From positions 31,083 to 95,082 of the forward strand of contig JAJZCW010000011.1 in the NCBI GenBank assembly GCA_021828865.1: a stretch of 64,000 bases of DNA, written 5' to 3'. Positions 33,789-43,151 of this stretch are shown in pieces. The notes under the pieces are model-generated. The model was not told the origin of the DNA. It was given only the letters and a program-made list of their open reading frames with translations, and ran no database searches. Origin of the DNA: Bacillota bacterium (GTDB lineage Bacteria > Bacillota > Bacilli > Alicyclobacillales > SLC66). The first letter of the stretch is position 1. Each line of letters opens with the position of its first letter. Made by a program: the position numbers and the translations under genes.

Positions 33789-35279
33789 CTACTTACTCAA
33801 TTCTTCCATGATCTCTCGAAAACTCTCCAGCGCCGTTTCAAGATTGTCAATAATTTCTGATGCTAACACATCAGGATCGGGCAAGTGATCGAGATCGGCA
33901 AGCGACTTGTCTTTGATCCAGAAGATATCCAAGCTGGTTTTGTCTCGCTCCAAGATTTGCTGATAGGTGAACTTCCGAAAACGCCCATCAGGATGATCTT
34001 CGCTCCATGTTTCCTTGCGAACATGTCTATTGATGGGATGATAGCAATTGATAAAATCCTGCAAATCCTCAAACTTCATCGGGTTTTGCTTCAGTGTAAA
34101 ATGGACATTCGTGCGAAAATCATAAATCCATACTTCCTTTGTCCAAGGTTCAGGACTTGCAGGTTGATTGTCAAAGAAAATTACGTTCGCTTTTACACCT
34201 GGTTTATAAAAAATGCCTGTCGGCAAACGCAGTATCGTGTGCAGTTCTGTGGTTTCTAGTAGTTTTCTCCGTACTGTTTCGCCAGCGCCACCCTCAAATA
34301 ACACGTTGTCAGGCACAACTACCGCCGCTTTACCAGTCGATTTCAACAAGGTATGAATGTGTTGGACAAAGTTAAGTTGTTTGTTGGAGCCAGTGGCCCA
34401 AAAGTCTTGCCGATTATAGACCAAATCTTCTTTTTCCTGTTCCCCTTCTTCATTCGTGAAGGTCATACTGCTCTTTTTGCCAAATGGCGGATTGGTAAGT
34501 ACATAATCAAATCGCTCTCCGGGGTCGGACAACAACGCGTCATTGCGTGTGATCGGCACCTTGCCATCAATATCGCCAATGTTGTGTAAAAACAAATTCA
34601 TCAAGCACAGACGGTATGTATTTCGTACAATCTCCCAGCCGCGAAAGGTCTGGAATTTCAAAAACTCTTTTTGGTCACGATTCAATTGATAGTGATTAGA
34701 ATTCGTCAAGTAATCGTATGCCGCCAAAAAAAATCCGCCCGTTCCACACGCCGGATCCACAATCGTTTTCATTGGTTCCGGGTGCAGGCACTCCACCATT
34801 GCCCGAATTAATGCGCGAGGCGTGAAGTATTGGCCTGCGCCACTCTTAGTATCTTCCGCGTTTTTCTCTAAGAGTCCTTCGTAAATATCGCCTTTCACAT
34901 CAGAAGACATGGACACCCAGTCCACTTCGCCGATCATGTTGACGATGCGTTTCAACTTGGCGGCTTCGCTGATCTTGTTAATGGCACCAGAGAAGATTTC
35001 CCCAAGCACACCGCCCTGTGTCGCCAAGGCTTCAAGTGTATGTTTGTATTGGCCTTCCAATTCTGCACCAGATAAGGGATGCAGCTTTCCCCAAGTGTAC
35101 TCCGCAGGTATGCCAAGATTGCGTTTGTAAGGAGGTTTTGAATATTCATCAGCCATTTTAAGGAATATCAGATACGTGAGTTGTTCGAGGTAATCGCCAT
35201 AACTCACACCGTCATCATATAAAACACCGCACATGCTCCATACTTTTTGTGTGATCGAGGATAAATTGTTATCAGCCAT
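33789..35279 (-). CDS. hsdM: Type I restriction-modification DNA methyltransferase subunit
   Basis: A 496-aa HsdM: N-terminal HsdM_N helices (QKVWSMCGVLYDDGVSYGDYL), then the adenine methylase core with SAM motif I VDPACGTGGFFLAAYDYL and catalytic motif IV LTNPPFGKKSS. It methylates adenine in the bipartite site chosen by HsdS and protects the host. The ATG overlaps the hsdS end by eight bases and has GGAG eight bases upstream. All motifs are intact. It is the last gene of the R-S-M operon. Confidence 0.96.
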   Translation of the reverse strand: MADNNLSSITQKVWSMCGVLYDDGVSYGDYLEQLTYLIFLKMADEYSKPPYKRNLGIPAEYTWGKLHPLSGAELEGQYKHTLEALATQGGVLGEIFSGAINKISEAAKLKRIVNMIGEVDWVSMSSDVKGDIYEGLLEKNAEDTKSGAGQYFTPRALIRAMVECLHPEPMKTIVDPACGTGGFFLAAYDYLTNSNHYQLNRDQKEFLKFQTFRGWEIVRNTYRLCLMNLFLHNIGDIDGKVPITRNDALLSDPGERFDYVLTNPPFGKKSSMTFTNEEGEQEKEDLVYNRQDFWATGSNKQLNFVQHIHTLLKSTGKAAVVVPDNVLFEGGAGETVRRKLLETTELHTILRLPTGIFYKPGVKANVIFFDNQPASPEPWTKEVWIYDFRTNVHFTLKQNPMKFEDLQDFINCYHPINRHVRKETWSEDHPDGRFRKFTYQQILERDKTSLDIFWIKDKSLADLDHLPDPDVLASEIIDNLETALESFREIMEELSK

Positions 35280-36543
35280 TCTTCTTGCTCCGTTTCACTG
35301 ATTTCTGTTGCTTCATTCGCTGTTCTGCTGCGGCCCGCTCTGCTTTGATTCGCTCCAATAACTTTTCGGCAGGCTCATCATTTGGATCTTGCGGCACCAA
35401 ACGACCTTCAAACGCTTTTTTTAAGATGCTCTGGCGAAGAGCGCTAGCCTTGGCAAGATTCTCGTCAACAAGCTGCTCCACCTTGTCGCAAACCGAGAGG
35501 CGTGATTCGATTGCATCAATGACTTTTTGTTGTTCCGAACAAAATGGTAACATTAGAGTTTTTATTTTATTGATACTTAATGTATATAACCCCGATGTTG
35601 ATGAGGCAACAGTTAAAATCTGATCCCTCCCCGCTTTTGACATCAAATAATATAAGGCATATTTAACATTCATTAATCCATTAGGACGACCTTTAATAAT
35701 GTGATTTTGATGTAAGCATTTATCTAGTTCACCGTTCCAAATTGCTACTCTCCCGATTTGCTCTTTACTGCCATTACCTTCCACAAAAAGTAGATCCCCA
35801 GGAAATAATAATGTTCTCTCCACTTCAGATTCAGTAACTCCAATAGATTTTATTTCATCTAAATCTAAATAGTTGAAATATACATTAGCGACACGCAAAT
35901 AGGGCATTTTTACTGGTAGCTTATCTCTATTTGAGTTTTTTGATGAGGCACCTGAAACCTCAAAAAAATCCACTATATTTCTTGTAGAAAAGTTTATATT
36001 TGATACTTCTGGTAACCTTCCTTCAAACGCCGACTTAAGCACTGATTGACGATAGGTTCTCAATTGCTCCTTAACGGTTTGTAGAATTTCCACACCCTTG
36101 TCCAATTCGGAAAAAAGCGCATCAATTTTCTCTACAATGCGATGCTGTTCGGACAGAGGAGGAATTGGCATATTTATTTTTAATAAATTATTCTGAGTTA
36201 AACTAGGAATTGTTGTTGATTTATCCAAGTTAGCAAAATTAAATCCAACGCAAAAATAAAACAAATATTTGGGATCAACAGACCCTGAAGGACTAATTCC
36301 AAACGCAGTATCTATATTCCAGAAGTTTTCCTTAGCATAAATCGGCTTATTAATTGTTCCTTTTCTTCCAACAATGGTACTCCCAGCTTTACATAAATAT
36401 TTATTCGACCTCCCAATTACCCCTCCGCTACCATATATAGGATATTTGCCATCTATATCTTCCACATTTCTTTGATTTTTTCCATGGATTATGGTAACAA
36501 GATTACACCATTCACCTTTAGCCCATCCCTTCGGTAACTCCAC
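35272..36543 (-). CDS. hsdS: Type I restriction-modification specificity subunit
   Basis: A 423-aa HsdS with two target-recognition domains. The first starts PKGWAKGEWCNLVTI and ends IPPLSEQHRIVEKIDALFSELDKG; a spacer helix QLRTYRQSVLKSAFEGRLPEV follows. The second domain begins about residue 190 and ends in a second helix LRQSILKKAFEGRLVPQDPNDEP. The repeated SxLKxAFEGRL motif marks the conserved regions. GTG 36543 is preceded by GGGGGAG. Its A+T content is higher than in hsdM, as is common for recombining recognition domains. Confidence 0.94.
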   Translation of the reverse strand: MELPKGWAKGEWCNLVTIIHGKNQRNVEDIDGKYPIYGSGGVIGRSNKYLCKAGSTIVGRKGTINKPIYAKENFWNIDTAFGISPSGSVDPKYLFYFCVGFNFANLDKSTTIPSLTQNNLLKINMPIPPLSEQHRIVEKIDALFSELDKGVEILQTVKEQLRTYRQSVLKSAFEGRLPEVSNINFSTRNIVDFFEVSGASSKNSNRDKLPVKMPYLRVANVYFNYLDLDEIKSIGVTESEVERTLLFPGDLLFVEGNGSKEQIGRVAIWNGELDKCLHQNHIIKGRPNGLMNVKYALYYLMSKAGRDQILTVASSTSGLYTLSINKIKTLMLPFCSEQQKVIDAIESRLSVCDKVEQLVDENLAKASALRQSILKKAFEGRLVPQDPNDEPAEKLLERIKAERAAAEQRMKQQKSVKRSKKNG

Positions 36544-36554
36544 TTCCGCTCCCC

Positions 36555-39311
36555 CTACGCTGTCAACGCCAGATTGATTTCATCCAGCAGAATTTCATAA
36601 TCGTCGCCAAATAAATTGTAAAACTTACCCAAACCACCATGCTCATCAAATGGAGACAAACTAAAATCATCCGCCGTGATGTTCATCGACGTAGCAATGT
36701 GATCTCTGATCATGCGCAGCCAATCCATCTGTTCCTCCGTAAAGTGAATGTGCCCCGCATTTTTCGCGAGCGTCCAGCGCATAAAATTGTAATCCACCAC
36801 ATCGGTAAACGGCTTTAGTTCCTGTTCGTATCCTAACGCAAATCGTAATAAGGACACAATGTCGGTCAGCATCCGCGTCGCGCTTTTGGCCTTCACTTTT
36901 CCAGGAAATACAGTGTCATACGCCTGCCACAACCGCTCTTGCGTCAGTTGATAAGAAGGTTGATTCATGGCCTCATACAATTCTTTTATCATCGTGAGTG
37001 TCAATGGACGATTTTTCCAATTCTGATGATAAATAATCGAGAGCGCTGTGATCTCATCTTTATTCTCTTCAATAAATTGCTGAAATGTCGCGATTGTACT
37101 CTCTGCCTTCTCTCGATGTTGTTGATCCCATCCAGCAAAAAGAACTTGATCTAAGTTCACATGATCGATGATTTGATCATGCGCCTTTCGCGTATTTTCT
37201 ATAAATTGACGAAGTGTTGGTAAGAAAAATGGCAACGCTGCCCTTTCCGTCAATTCTTGCTGTGCCATTTGAATTTGTTCTTCAGACACTGCTTCATCGT
37301 CCGGTATCCCATTTGTCAATCGCGCCTGGTCTTCAATCACCTCAGCATCAAACGCATCCAGCAGCCCTTTCACCGTTTCGCGAAGTGTCAATCCGCCCGC
37401 ATGTTCAGTGTATTTTGCCTGTTCCGAAGGAGATAAATCCTTATCCAACCGCGTCAGCCGATTGGCGAGCGACAGATACACTGCTTCGTCGCGACTTCCC
37501 AATGCCACGCTCATCATCAAATCTTTCAGTGAAACACCAGGCTTACGTTCTAGTGGTCGCGAGTCAGTTTTTAATGATTTGGTCACACCCACCGCATCCA
37601 CGATGATAAAATGCGTCTTGTTTCCTGTGGCAGAAGGTGTCACTTTTTGTAAATCATCTTTACCAAGGGTTCGTGTCCCACGACCTTTCATTTGTTCAAA
37701 ATAATTCTTAGAGCGAACATCTCGCATAAATAAAAGACACTCGACCGGCTTCACATCAGTTCCGGTGGCGATCATATCCACGGTGACAGCAATGCGCGGC
37801 GCATAATCATTTCGGAACTCAGCCAGTACACTATCCGGTTTATCGGCGTTGTAAGTGATCTTTTTACAAAACTCGTTGCCCTCGCCAAACTCTTCGCGTG
37901 TCATTTGAATGATATCATCCGCATGACTGTCGGTTTTCGCAAAAATAATCGTCTTTGGCACCTCTTTCCGTCCAGGAAAAAGATCGGTGAACAGCTTTTC
38001 CTTGAACGTGCGGAGAACATTGCGAATCTGGCTGGGGTTGATAACATCCTTGTCCAATTGATTGCGAGTGTACGCCACATCCTCGTCCAGTTGCTCCCAT
38101 CGTTTCCTGCGCGTCAACCGATCTCGTTTTTCAATCGACTGGCGCAGAATCATAGCCCCTTGTTGAGTGATGTCTGTTTCAATCAGGTAGGTTTCATAGC
38201 CGACATTCACGTTATCAATGACCGCTTGTTCATGGGAATACTCACTGACGATGTTTTCATTAAAAAAGCCAAATGTGCGTTTATCTGGCGTTGCGGTGAG
38301 TCCAATTAAAAAAGCATCAAAATAATCGAGCACCTGCTGCCACACGTTATAAATGGAGCGATGGCACTCGTCGATGATGATAAAATCAAAAAACTCTGGT
38401 GGATATTTTTCGTTGTATACGACCTCTCTAGGCGTTCCGGCAATCTTCTGTTCATTGAGCGAAGTTTCCTCAGCCTTCTCGTCCAATTCTTCTCCGCGAA
38501 GAATCGAGTACATTCGCTGGATGGTGCTGATACACACTTGCGCATCTGAAGGAATATACGATGAATTTAACCTACGGACATTGTATAATTCTGAAAATCG
38601 TCTGGGATCATCGGTGGGGGTATAGCCTAAAAACTCCTGCTCCGCTTGTTGTCCTAAATTTTTGGTATCCACTAAAAACAAGATTCTTTTGGCACGAGCA
38701 AATTTCAGTAAGCGATACGCTGACGTGATGGCTGTAAACGTCTTTCCCGCCCCAGTCGCCATTTGAATCAGCGCTCTTGGCCGATTTTCACCAAACGATG
38801 TTTCTAAATTGACGATCGCTGTGGTTTGACATTCACGAAATCCTGTGTGATCAAATTCGGGGAATGATTTCAGGCGATTACGTAGGGTATTGGCATCTCT
38901 TAATAATGTTTGCAACGATTCCGGGCGATGAAAGGAAAAAACATTTCTTGATCGGGCCTTTTCATCCGCATAGTCCGTAAACCGGGTGACAATATCAGTG
39001 GCTTCGTAGGCAAAGCGAAGAGGCTTTTTATTGACCATCCACTTTAGCTTACTTGTCGCATATCGAAGCGATTGTGCTTCATGAGTCGTAATATTTTGTC
39101 CTTCATCCGACTTTTTGGCTTCAATCACACCAACAGGTACTTTATCCACAAACAGCAGGTAATCAACAGGGCCAGAGTCGGTGGCAAATTCACGAACGGC
39201 AACTCCAAGAGAAGCATTAGGATTAAATTCTTTCATATCTTGTAGAATCCAACCCGCTTCGACAAGTTTTTTATCAATAACCTGCCTAGCCTTCTCTTCA
39301 GGAGTCACCAT
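36555..39311 (-). CDS. hsdR: Type I restriction endonuclease subunit R
   Basis: A 918-aa HsdR. The N-terminal nuclease domain shows DSGPVDYLLFVDKVPVGVIEAKKS (PD-(D/E)xK). The SF2 translocase motor carries Walker A MATGAGKTFTA, DECHRSIYN, LIGLTATP and MKGRGTRTLG. A helical C-terminal domain contacts HsdM/HsdS. It cleaves unmodified DNA after ATP-driven translocation. The gene appears full length, 11 bases upstream of hsdS. A 28-codon remnant of a very similar hsdR 5' end lies at 63311-63397 beside the intact tRNA-Val, in the same relation to a tRNA sequence as here. Confidence 0.95.
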   Translation of the reverse strand: MVTPEEKARQVIDKKLVEAGWILQDMKEFNPNASLGVAVREFATDSGPVDYLLFVDKVPVGVIEAKKSDEGQNITTHEAQSLRYATSKLKWMVNKKPLRFAYEATDIVTRFTDYADEKARSRNVFSFHRPESLQTLLRDANTLRNRLKSFPEFDHTGFRECQTTAIVNLETSFGENRPRALIQMATGAGKTFTAITSAYRLLKFARAKRILFLVDTKNLGQQAEQEFLGYTPTDDPRRFSELYNVRRLNSSYIPSDAQVCISTIQRMYSILRGEELDEKAEETSLNEQKIAGTPREVVYNEKYPPEFFDFIIIDECHRSIYNVWQQVLDYFDAFLIGLTATPDKRTFGFFNENIVSEYSHEQAVIDNVNVGYETYLIETDITQQGAMILRQSIEKRDRLTRRKRWEQLDEDVAYTRNQLDKDVINPSQIRNVLRTFKEKLFTDLFPGRKEVPKTIIFAKTDSHADDIIQMTREEFGEGNEFCKKITYNADKPDSVLAEFRNDYAPRIAVTVDMIATGTDVKPVECLLFMRDVRSKNYFEQMKGRGTRTLGKDDLQKVTPSATGNKTHFIIVDAVGVTKSLKTDSRPLERKPGVSLKDLMMSVALGSRDEAVYLSLANRLTRLDKDLSPSEQAKYTEHAGGLTLRETVKGLLDAFDAEVIEDQARLTNGIPDDEAVSEEQIQMAQQELTERAALPFFLPTLRQFIENTRKAHDQIIDHVNLDQVLFAGWDQQHREKAESTIATFQQFIEENKDEITALSIIYHQNWKNRPLTLTMIKELYEAMNQPSYQLTQERLWQAYDTVFPGKVKAKSATRMLTDIVSLLRFALGYEQELKPFTDVVDYNFMRWTLAKNAGHIHFTEEQMDWLRMIRDHIATSMNITADDFSLSPFDEHGGLGKFYNLFGDDYEILLDEINLALTA

Positions 39312-39375
39312 TCAACACCCCACAAATGATACATTACCAAAATAATACCATATTGGGTGTGCTTCAAAATAGTAA

Positions 39376-39404
39376 AAAAGACCAACAAATATTCGCTGGT
39401 CTTT
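39376..39404 (-). terminator. Duplicated copy of the rRNA/tRNA-Val operon terminator
   Basis: AAAGACCA and TGGTCTTT pair around a 12-base loop; on the minus strand GGTCTTTTTTACT follows. The same hairpin stands after the intact tRNA-Val at 63462-63492. Here it separates a tRNA fragment from hsdR, so it is a relic of integration or duplication. Confidence 0.75.
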
Positions 39405-39470
39405 GCTCGTTTCTTATTATTTGGTGCGGCTGATAGGAATCGAACCTATGACCCCCACCGTGTCAAGGTG
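39393..39470 (-). repeat. 78-bp direct repeat including a 3' tRNA-Val fragment (att-like copy 1)
   Basis: This block matches 63481-63558 over 78 bases by eye with no mismatch. It holds half of the terminator, the CCA end and the 3' portion of tRNA-Val up to the anticodon stem (fragment 39422-39470). The 5' third of the tRNA is missing, so it is not a functional tRNA. Such truncated tRNA copies are left at the far end of elements integrated by tyrosine recombinases. Confidence 0.85.
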
Positions 39471-39605
39471 GACAAGTACCCACTCTATACTATCCCGCAT
39501 AGGTCATTTCCCTTGTTAAATCAATGTTTTTGACGATCTAACTCGTTGCGTTTAGTCCCCGTTATTCCCGATCATTCAAACTTTCGTGCCTATTTCATGC
39601 CCAAC

Positions 39606-39758
39606 TCACTCATCTCGATGCAGCGGTACGATCACCATTCGTCCATCGGTGTTTTTCATCTTAACATGACTACCTTTTTGACTGGCCTGATAAAATCCAG
39701 CTTTAGCCAATATCGAGACCATCTCCAAGCCAGACACAACAGGTACATGAGGACTCAC
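39606..39758 (-). pseudogene. hicA: HicA toxin, C-terminally truncated
   Basis: A 50-codon gene starting at GTG 39758, overlapping the hicB stop (GTGA). The product reads VSPHVPVVSGLEMVSILAKA, then GFYQASQKGSHVKMKN and MVIVPLHRDE. It matches the HicA dsRBD-like fold, including the active-site His in QKGSHVKM. Family members run on for about 15-20 residues with an EIGxGTLxxIL helix. Here a stop follows HRDE, and GHEIGTKV can be read just downstream in another frame, so a frameshift has removed the last helix. The toxin is probably inactive or impaired. Confidence 0.7.
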
Positions 39759-39979
39759 GGATGCACCTCAATATCGATAGGAGCAATGATGGGGTTGTGG
39801 GGAACATCGATCGTCGGTTCATCCTCAAAGTACAATTCAAGGGCTTCCTGAAGATTGCTAAGTGAATTCTCTAACGTATCGCCTTGGCTTGTAACCTCTA
39901 CTTCTAAACAACGCGCCACGTACCAATCCCCTTCTTTTGTTACCGCAGCAGTGAATCGGATCGGTTTTGTGCCAGCCAC
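39755..39979 (-). CDS. hicB: HicB-like antitoxin
   Basis: A 74-aa protein of the HicB partial RNase-H fold: RFTAAVTKEGDWYVARCLEVEVTSQGDTLENSLSNLQEALELYF is diagnostic. It would neutralise the HicA mRNA interferase. The order is hicB then hicA, the reverse of the E. coli locus but seen elsewhere. GTG 39979 has GGAGG seven bases upstream. No DNA-binding domain is fused, so autoregulation through HicB alone is doubtful. Confidence 0.85.
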   Translation of the reverse strand: MAGTKPIRFTAAVTKEGDWYVARCLEVEVTSQGDTLENSLSNLQEALELYFEDEPTIDVPHNPIIAPIDIEVHP

Positions 39980-40465
39980 TATAGAACCTCCATTCCCATG
40001 ATACTCATTATAACCAACTATAACAAAGAAGCGAAGCGCCAGCGCACCCAGTTCAGTCCAGCTCGAAACTCAGATGCACCATTTCCCTTTCCGGTATTGA
40101 TGAACACCTACCGCCTGTTCAATGTGTCCATCATGGATGCATTGAATTCACATGATGAATCTGACCGAAAATGTTGGGTATATCATGCCCCCAAAATGCC
40201 CCAAAGAAAAAAAGTGCTCATGTGGCGCTTAATTTTCTGGTTCGAATTATAGCACATGTACTTTATTTAATGGTTCTTCATTAAACTTTACAATAAATAT
40301 ACTATGCTTTAACACTTCATCATTACATCTTAAATTAAAACAGATAGTTAACTCGTTATTTCTTTACATATCTTCTATTAAATAAATGCTATCTCATTCT
40401 GCAAAACAAGAGCATTGCAGAATGACGTAACCACCGAAGATAATGAATATCAAAAGGAGAAAAAC
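39980..40465. other. Gene-free stretch between hicB and the ferritin-VIT gene
   Basis: About 490 bp, A+T-rich toward the right. No reading frame with a ribosome site or family match is seen. It probably holds divergent promoters for hicBA and the mbfA-like gene. Confidence 0.5.
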
Positions 40466-41632
40466 ATGAGAACAAACATTGAAACTAACACTGTAACAAA
40501 ACAAGACCTGATTGAAACCTTAAAAATAAATTTTCTACGAGAAGTGGAGGCCGCGGCCACCTATCGAAGCCTAGCTGATAAAGAACCTGACCTCAAACGC
40601 AAAGAGATTTTATTCATGTTGGCTCAGACCGAAGAAGTGCATGCAGAAATGTGGGCAGAAAAATTACAAACACTTGGTATCACTGAATTACCAGAATCAA
40701 AACCTTCTTTTTGGAAAACTCTACAACTAAAATCGAGCAGTTTATCCACCAATCTGAATCGCATGGAAATAGAAGAACATCGCAACATTGAATCCTACGA
40801 AGCGCAAAAGAGATATGGCAATGCAAACATCACCGATCTTATTAATGAAATTCAGGAAGATGAAAAAAAACACGCACAATCTGTGCGCACGCTGGCCAAT
40901 TCCAGTGATCCGCAAAATTCACTGCAAATATACCTCAGCAGAGAACGTTGGCATAAACGAGGAGGAGCAGGCTGGATAGGGGACGCGATCTATGGCATTA
41001 ACGATGGACTCGGGGCCGTCTTCGGAATCATTTCTGGCATCGCCGGATTTACTTCCTCAGGTCGCGTAGTGCTTGTCTCCGGGCTGGCCGGAATGATAGC
41101 TAGCGCGTTGTCGATGGGGGCGGGAGCGTATCTTGCAGCTAAATCCAACCGCGAACTTGTCGAAGCGGAAATGCATCACGAGCGAGAAGAAATAGAATCG
41201 GATCCTGCGCATGAGCGTGAGGAACTGGAACTTTTATACCAGCTAAAAGGCTTCACCGAACAGGAATCTGCCATGGTGGCAGAGCGTATTACCAGCAACA
41301 AAGAATTGTATCTAAAAACTATGATCCAAGAGGAACTCGGACTAAGCGAAGATCAAATGCCAAATCCTTGGCGTTCTGCATTATCAGGAAGCCTATCCAC
41401 CGCAGTCGGCGCTATTATCCCTGTCATTCCTTTCTTTTTTATGTCAGGGGTTCCTGCTATTATGACAGCCGCGATCGTCAGTATCGTCGCACATTTTCTT
41501 GTGGGAGCGGGGAAAAGCCTCGTGACGGTGCGTCCTTGGTGGCAAAGCGGTCTTGAGATGACTTTGGTAGGCGTCATAGAAGGCACCATCACTTTTAGTC
41601 TCGGACTTCTTGGCAACATGTTCTTGCATTGA
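40466..41632 (+). CDS. Ferritin-like/VIT1 fusion, MbfA-type iron (manganese) exporter
   Basis: A 388-aa fusion. The N-terminal half (about 10-150) is a four-helix ferritin-like (erythrin) domain with metal-ligand patterns FLREVEAAATYRSLADKE, AQTEEVHAEMW, IEEHRNIESYEAQK and QEDEKKHAQ. The C-terminal half (about 175-388) is a VIT1/CCC1-type transporter with five helices, starting WIGDAIYGINDGLGAVFGIISG and followed by SMGAGAYLAAKSNRELVEAEMHHEREE. This architecture is that of MbfA, which senses and exports iron. ATG 40466 follows AAGGAG at six bases. In an iron-rich niche it would relieve iron toxicity. It stands alone on the plus strand. Confidence 0.9.
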   Translation: MRTNIETNTVTKQDLIETLKINFLREVEAAATYRSLADKEPDLKRKEILFMLAQTEEVHAEMWAEKLQTLGITELPESKPSFWKTLQLKSSSLSTNLNRMEIEEHRNIESYEAQKRYGNANITDLINEIQEDEKKHAQSVRTLANSSDPQNSLQIYLSRERWHKRGGAGWIGDAIYGINDGLGAVFGIISGIAGFTSSGRVVLVSGLAGMIASALSMGAGAYLAAKSNRELVEAEMHHEREEIESDPAHEREELELLYQLKGFTEQESAMVAERITSNKELYLKTMIQEELGLSEDQMPNPWRSALSGSLSTAVGAIIPVIPFFFMSGVPAIMTAAIVSIVAHFLVGAGKSLVTVRPWWQSGLEMTLVGVIEGTITFSLGLLGNMFLH

Positions 41633-41792
41633 AGATCTCAATTAGTCTGTTTGTTACGAATCAAATTTTATGATCAATTGATTTTCGGCTTGATGATGCT
41701 CTTATATGGAATTCGTTGGTTAGATGAGAAAGGCTATCCTGCGGCATGTTGACCTGAAGTCTACCCGCAATGAAGATGTCACATTTGATAAG

Positions 41793-43151
41793 TCAAGAAA
41801 ACGATCTCAAGGTTATTCTAAATATTGTCCTAACGTCCGGTATACTTGAAACGCTCACATCTCCCCCATGTAATTCAACAATTTGTTTGACAATAGCTAG
41901 GCCGAGACCCGACCCTCCAGTTTCACGTGATCTCGAATTGTCTGCACGATAAAACCGATCAAATAAAAACGGAAGATTTTCTATTGAGATTCCTGCTCCA
42001 TTATCCTGTATCGATATAGCTATTTTTTTATTATCTTCCGAGTCTAGTTCAGCAGTCCAAATTATTTTACCTCCTCTTTTGGAAAAGCGCATCGCATTAG
42101 ACATTAAATTCACAAGCACTTGAATCATGCGCCTTTCATCAACCATTACTTCACCTACATTCTCAGACACCTTAATTTCACACGCTATGCCTAGTTTTAA
42201 ACAATCGGCAAGGAAAAGTTCCCGGATAGTCAATAGTAAGTTTCTCACATTAGTACGTACATATTTTAATTGCACTATACCAGTTTCCGCTTCGTTAAGC
42301 TGTTGAAGATCAGATAATATTGAACTAAGTCGAATTATTTCATTATATAAAATACTTAGATGGTCTTGGTTAAATTCATAAATCCCCAATTGAACTGCTT
42401 CGATCTGATTTGCCATAATATTCAAAGGTGTACGAAGTTCATGGATAACATCTGCTATCAACCTTTCTCGACTATCTTGCGCTTTTTTTAGTTCAACTTG
42501 CATGGATCGAAATGCCTGAATAACCGCTGTGATCTGAGCATCTTTGGTACGAGGAAGAGGTATCATAAAAATCTGTTTTGAAACCCCTCTTGCAACCATA
42601 GCTAATTGTTCCAATGGCATAAGGACTTTTCGCAGATAGTGCAGCGCAATCATTGTCGACAATACCACTACTAATAGTAGGAATATCACTTGGATGTTGC
42701 TGAAAAAAGTGGTCAATTGATCATCTAAATGTAAAAGTGCAGTGGATGGAGATAAATGCACAAGCAAATGTCCAATAATTTTACGTTGTATTTGGATAGG
42801 AAAGTGAACCCAACCGCTATTTAGCGATACATCTGATGGATAAATGTGATGATGAAAAGCGATTGCATATTGTGGCTGACCCAAAACTAACTGATCAGTG
42901 GGAAATAACATCTGAATGGAGGATTTATTTCTTAAAAAGTTCCAGGAATACCCATGATATATGTATAAAGTTTCCACCAAACGAGACCAATCATTAATTT
43001 GATCGCGTTGCACATGAGAGATATAATTTGTCATTTCTCTAGTAATAATAAATTGAGAGGCGGCAAAATCAATACTTCCTATGATACAAGCAGTAACAAT
43101 CAACAGAAGTAGGAGACGCCCTCGTAACGAATTCAAAATAAAATTTTTCAT
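41793..43151 (-). CDS. Sensor histidine kinase
   Basis: A 452-aa membrane kinase: TM1 (about 12-32), an extracytoplasmic loop of about 130 residues, TM2 (VIFLLLVVVLSTMIALHYL), HAMP, DHp with the phosphorylated His in IADVIHELRTPLNIM, and a HATPase domain with N box NLMSNAMRFS, G1 IQDNGAG, F box FLFDRFYRAD and G2 GGSGLGLAIVKQ. Its ATG overlaps the response regulator stop by four bases. The signal is unknown. The neighbouring nitroreductase and sugar importer are on the same strand and may be its targets. Confidence 0.94.
   Translation of the reverse strand: MKNFILNSLRGRLLLLLIVTACIIGSIDFAASQFIITREMTNYISHVQRDQINDWSRLVETLYIYHGYSWNFLRNKSSIQMLFPTDQLVLGQPQYAIAFHHHIYPSDVSLNSGWVHFPIQIQRKIIGHLLVHLSPSTALLHLDDQLTTFFSNIQVIFLLLVVVLSTMIALHYLRKVLMPLEQLAMVARGVSKQIFMIPLPRTKDAQITAVIQAFRSMQVELKKAQDSRERLIADVIHELRTPLNIMANQIEAVQLGIYEFNQDHLSILYNEIIRLSSILSDLQQLNEAETGIVQLKYVRTNVRNLLLTIRELFLADCLKLGIACEIKVSENVGEVMVDERRMIQVLVNLMSNAMRFSKRGGKIIWTAELDSEDNKKIAISIQDNGAGISIENLPFLFDRFYRADNSRSRETGGSGLGLAIVKQIVELHGGDVSVSSIPDVRTIFRITLRSFS

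Noticed and set aside
39422..39500. Possible complete tRNA-Val gene
   Set aside because: The sequence departs from the tRNA after the 3' anticodon stem; no D arm or 5' acceptor strand is present.
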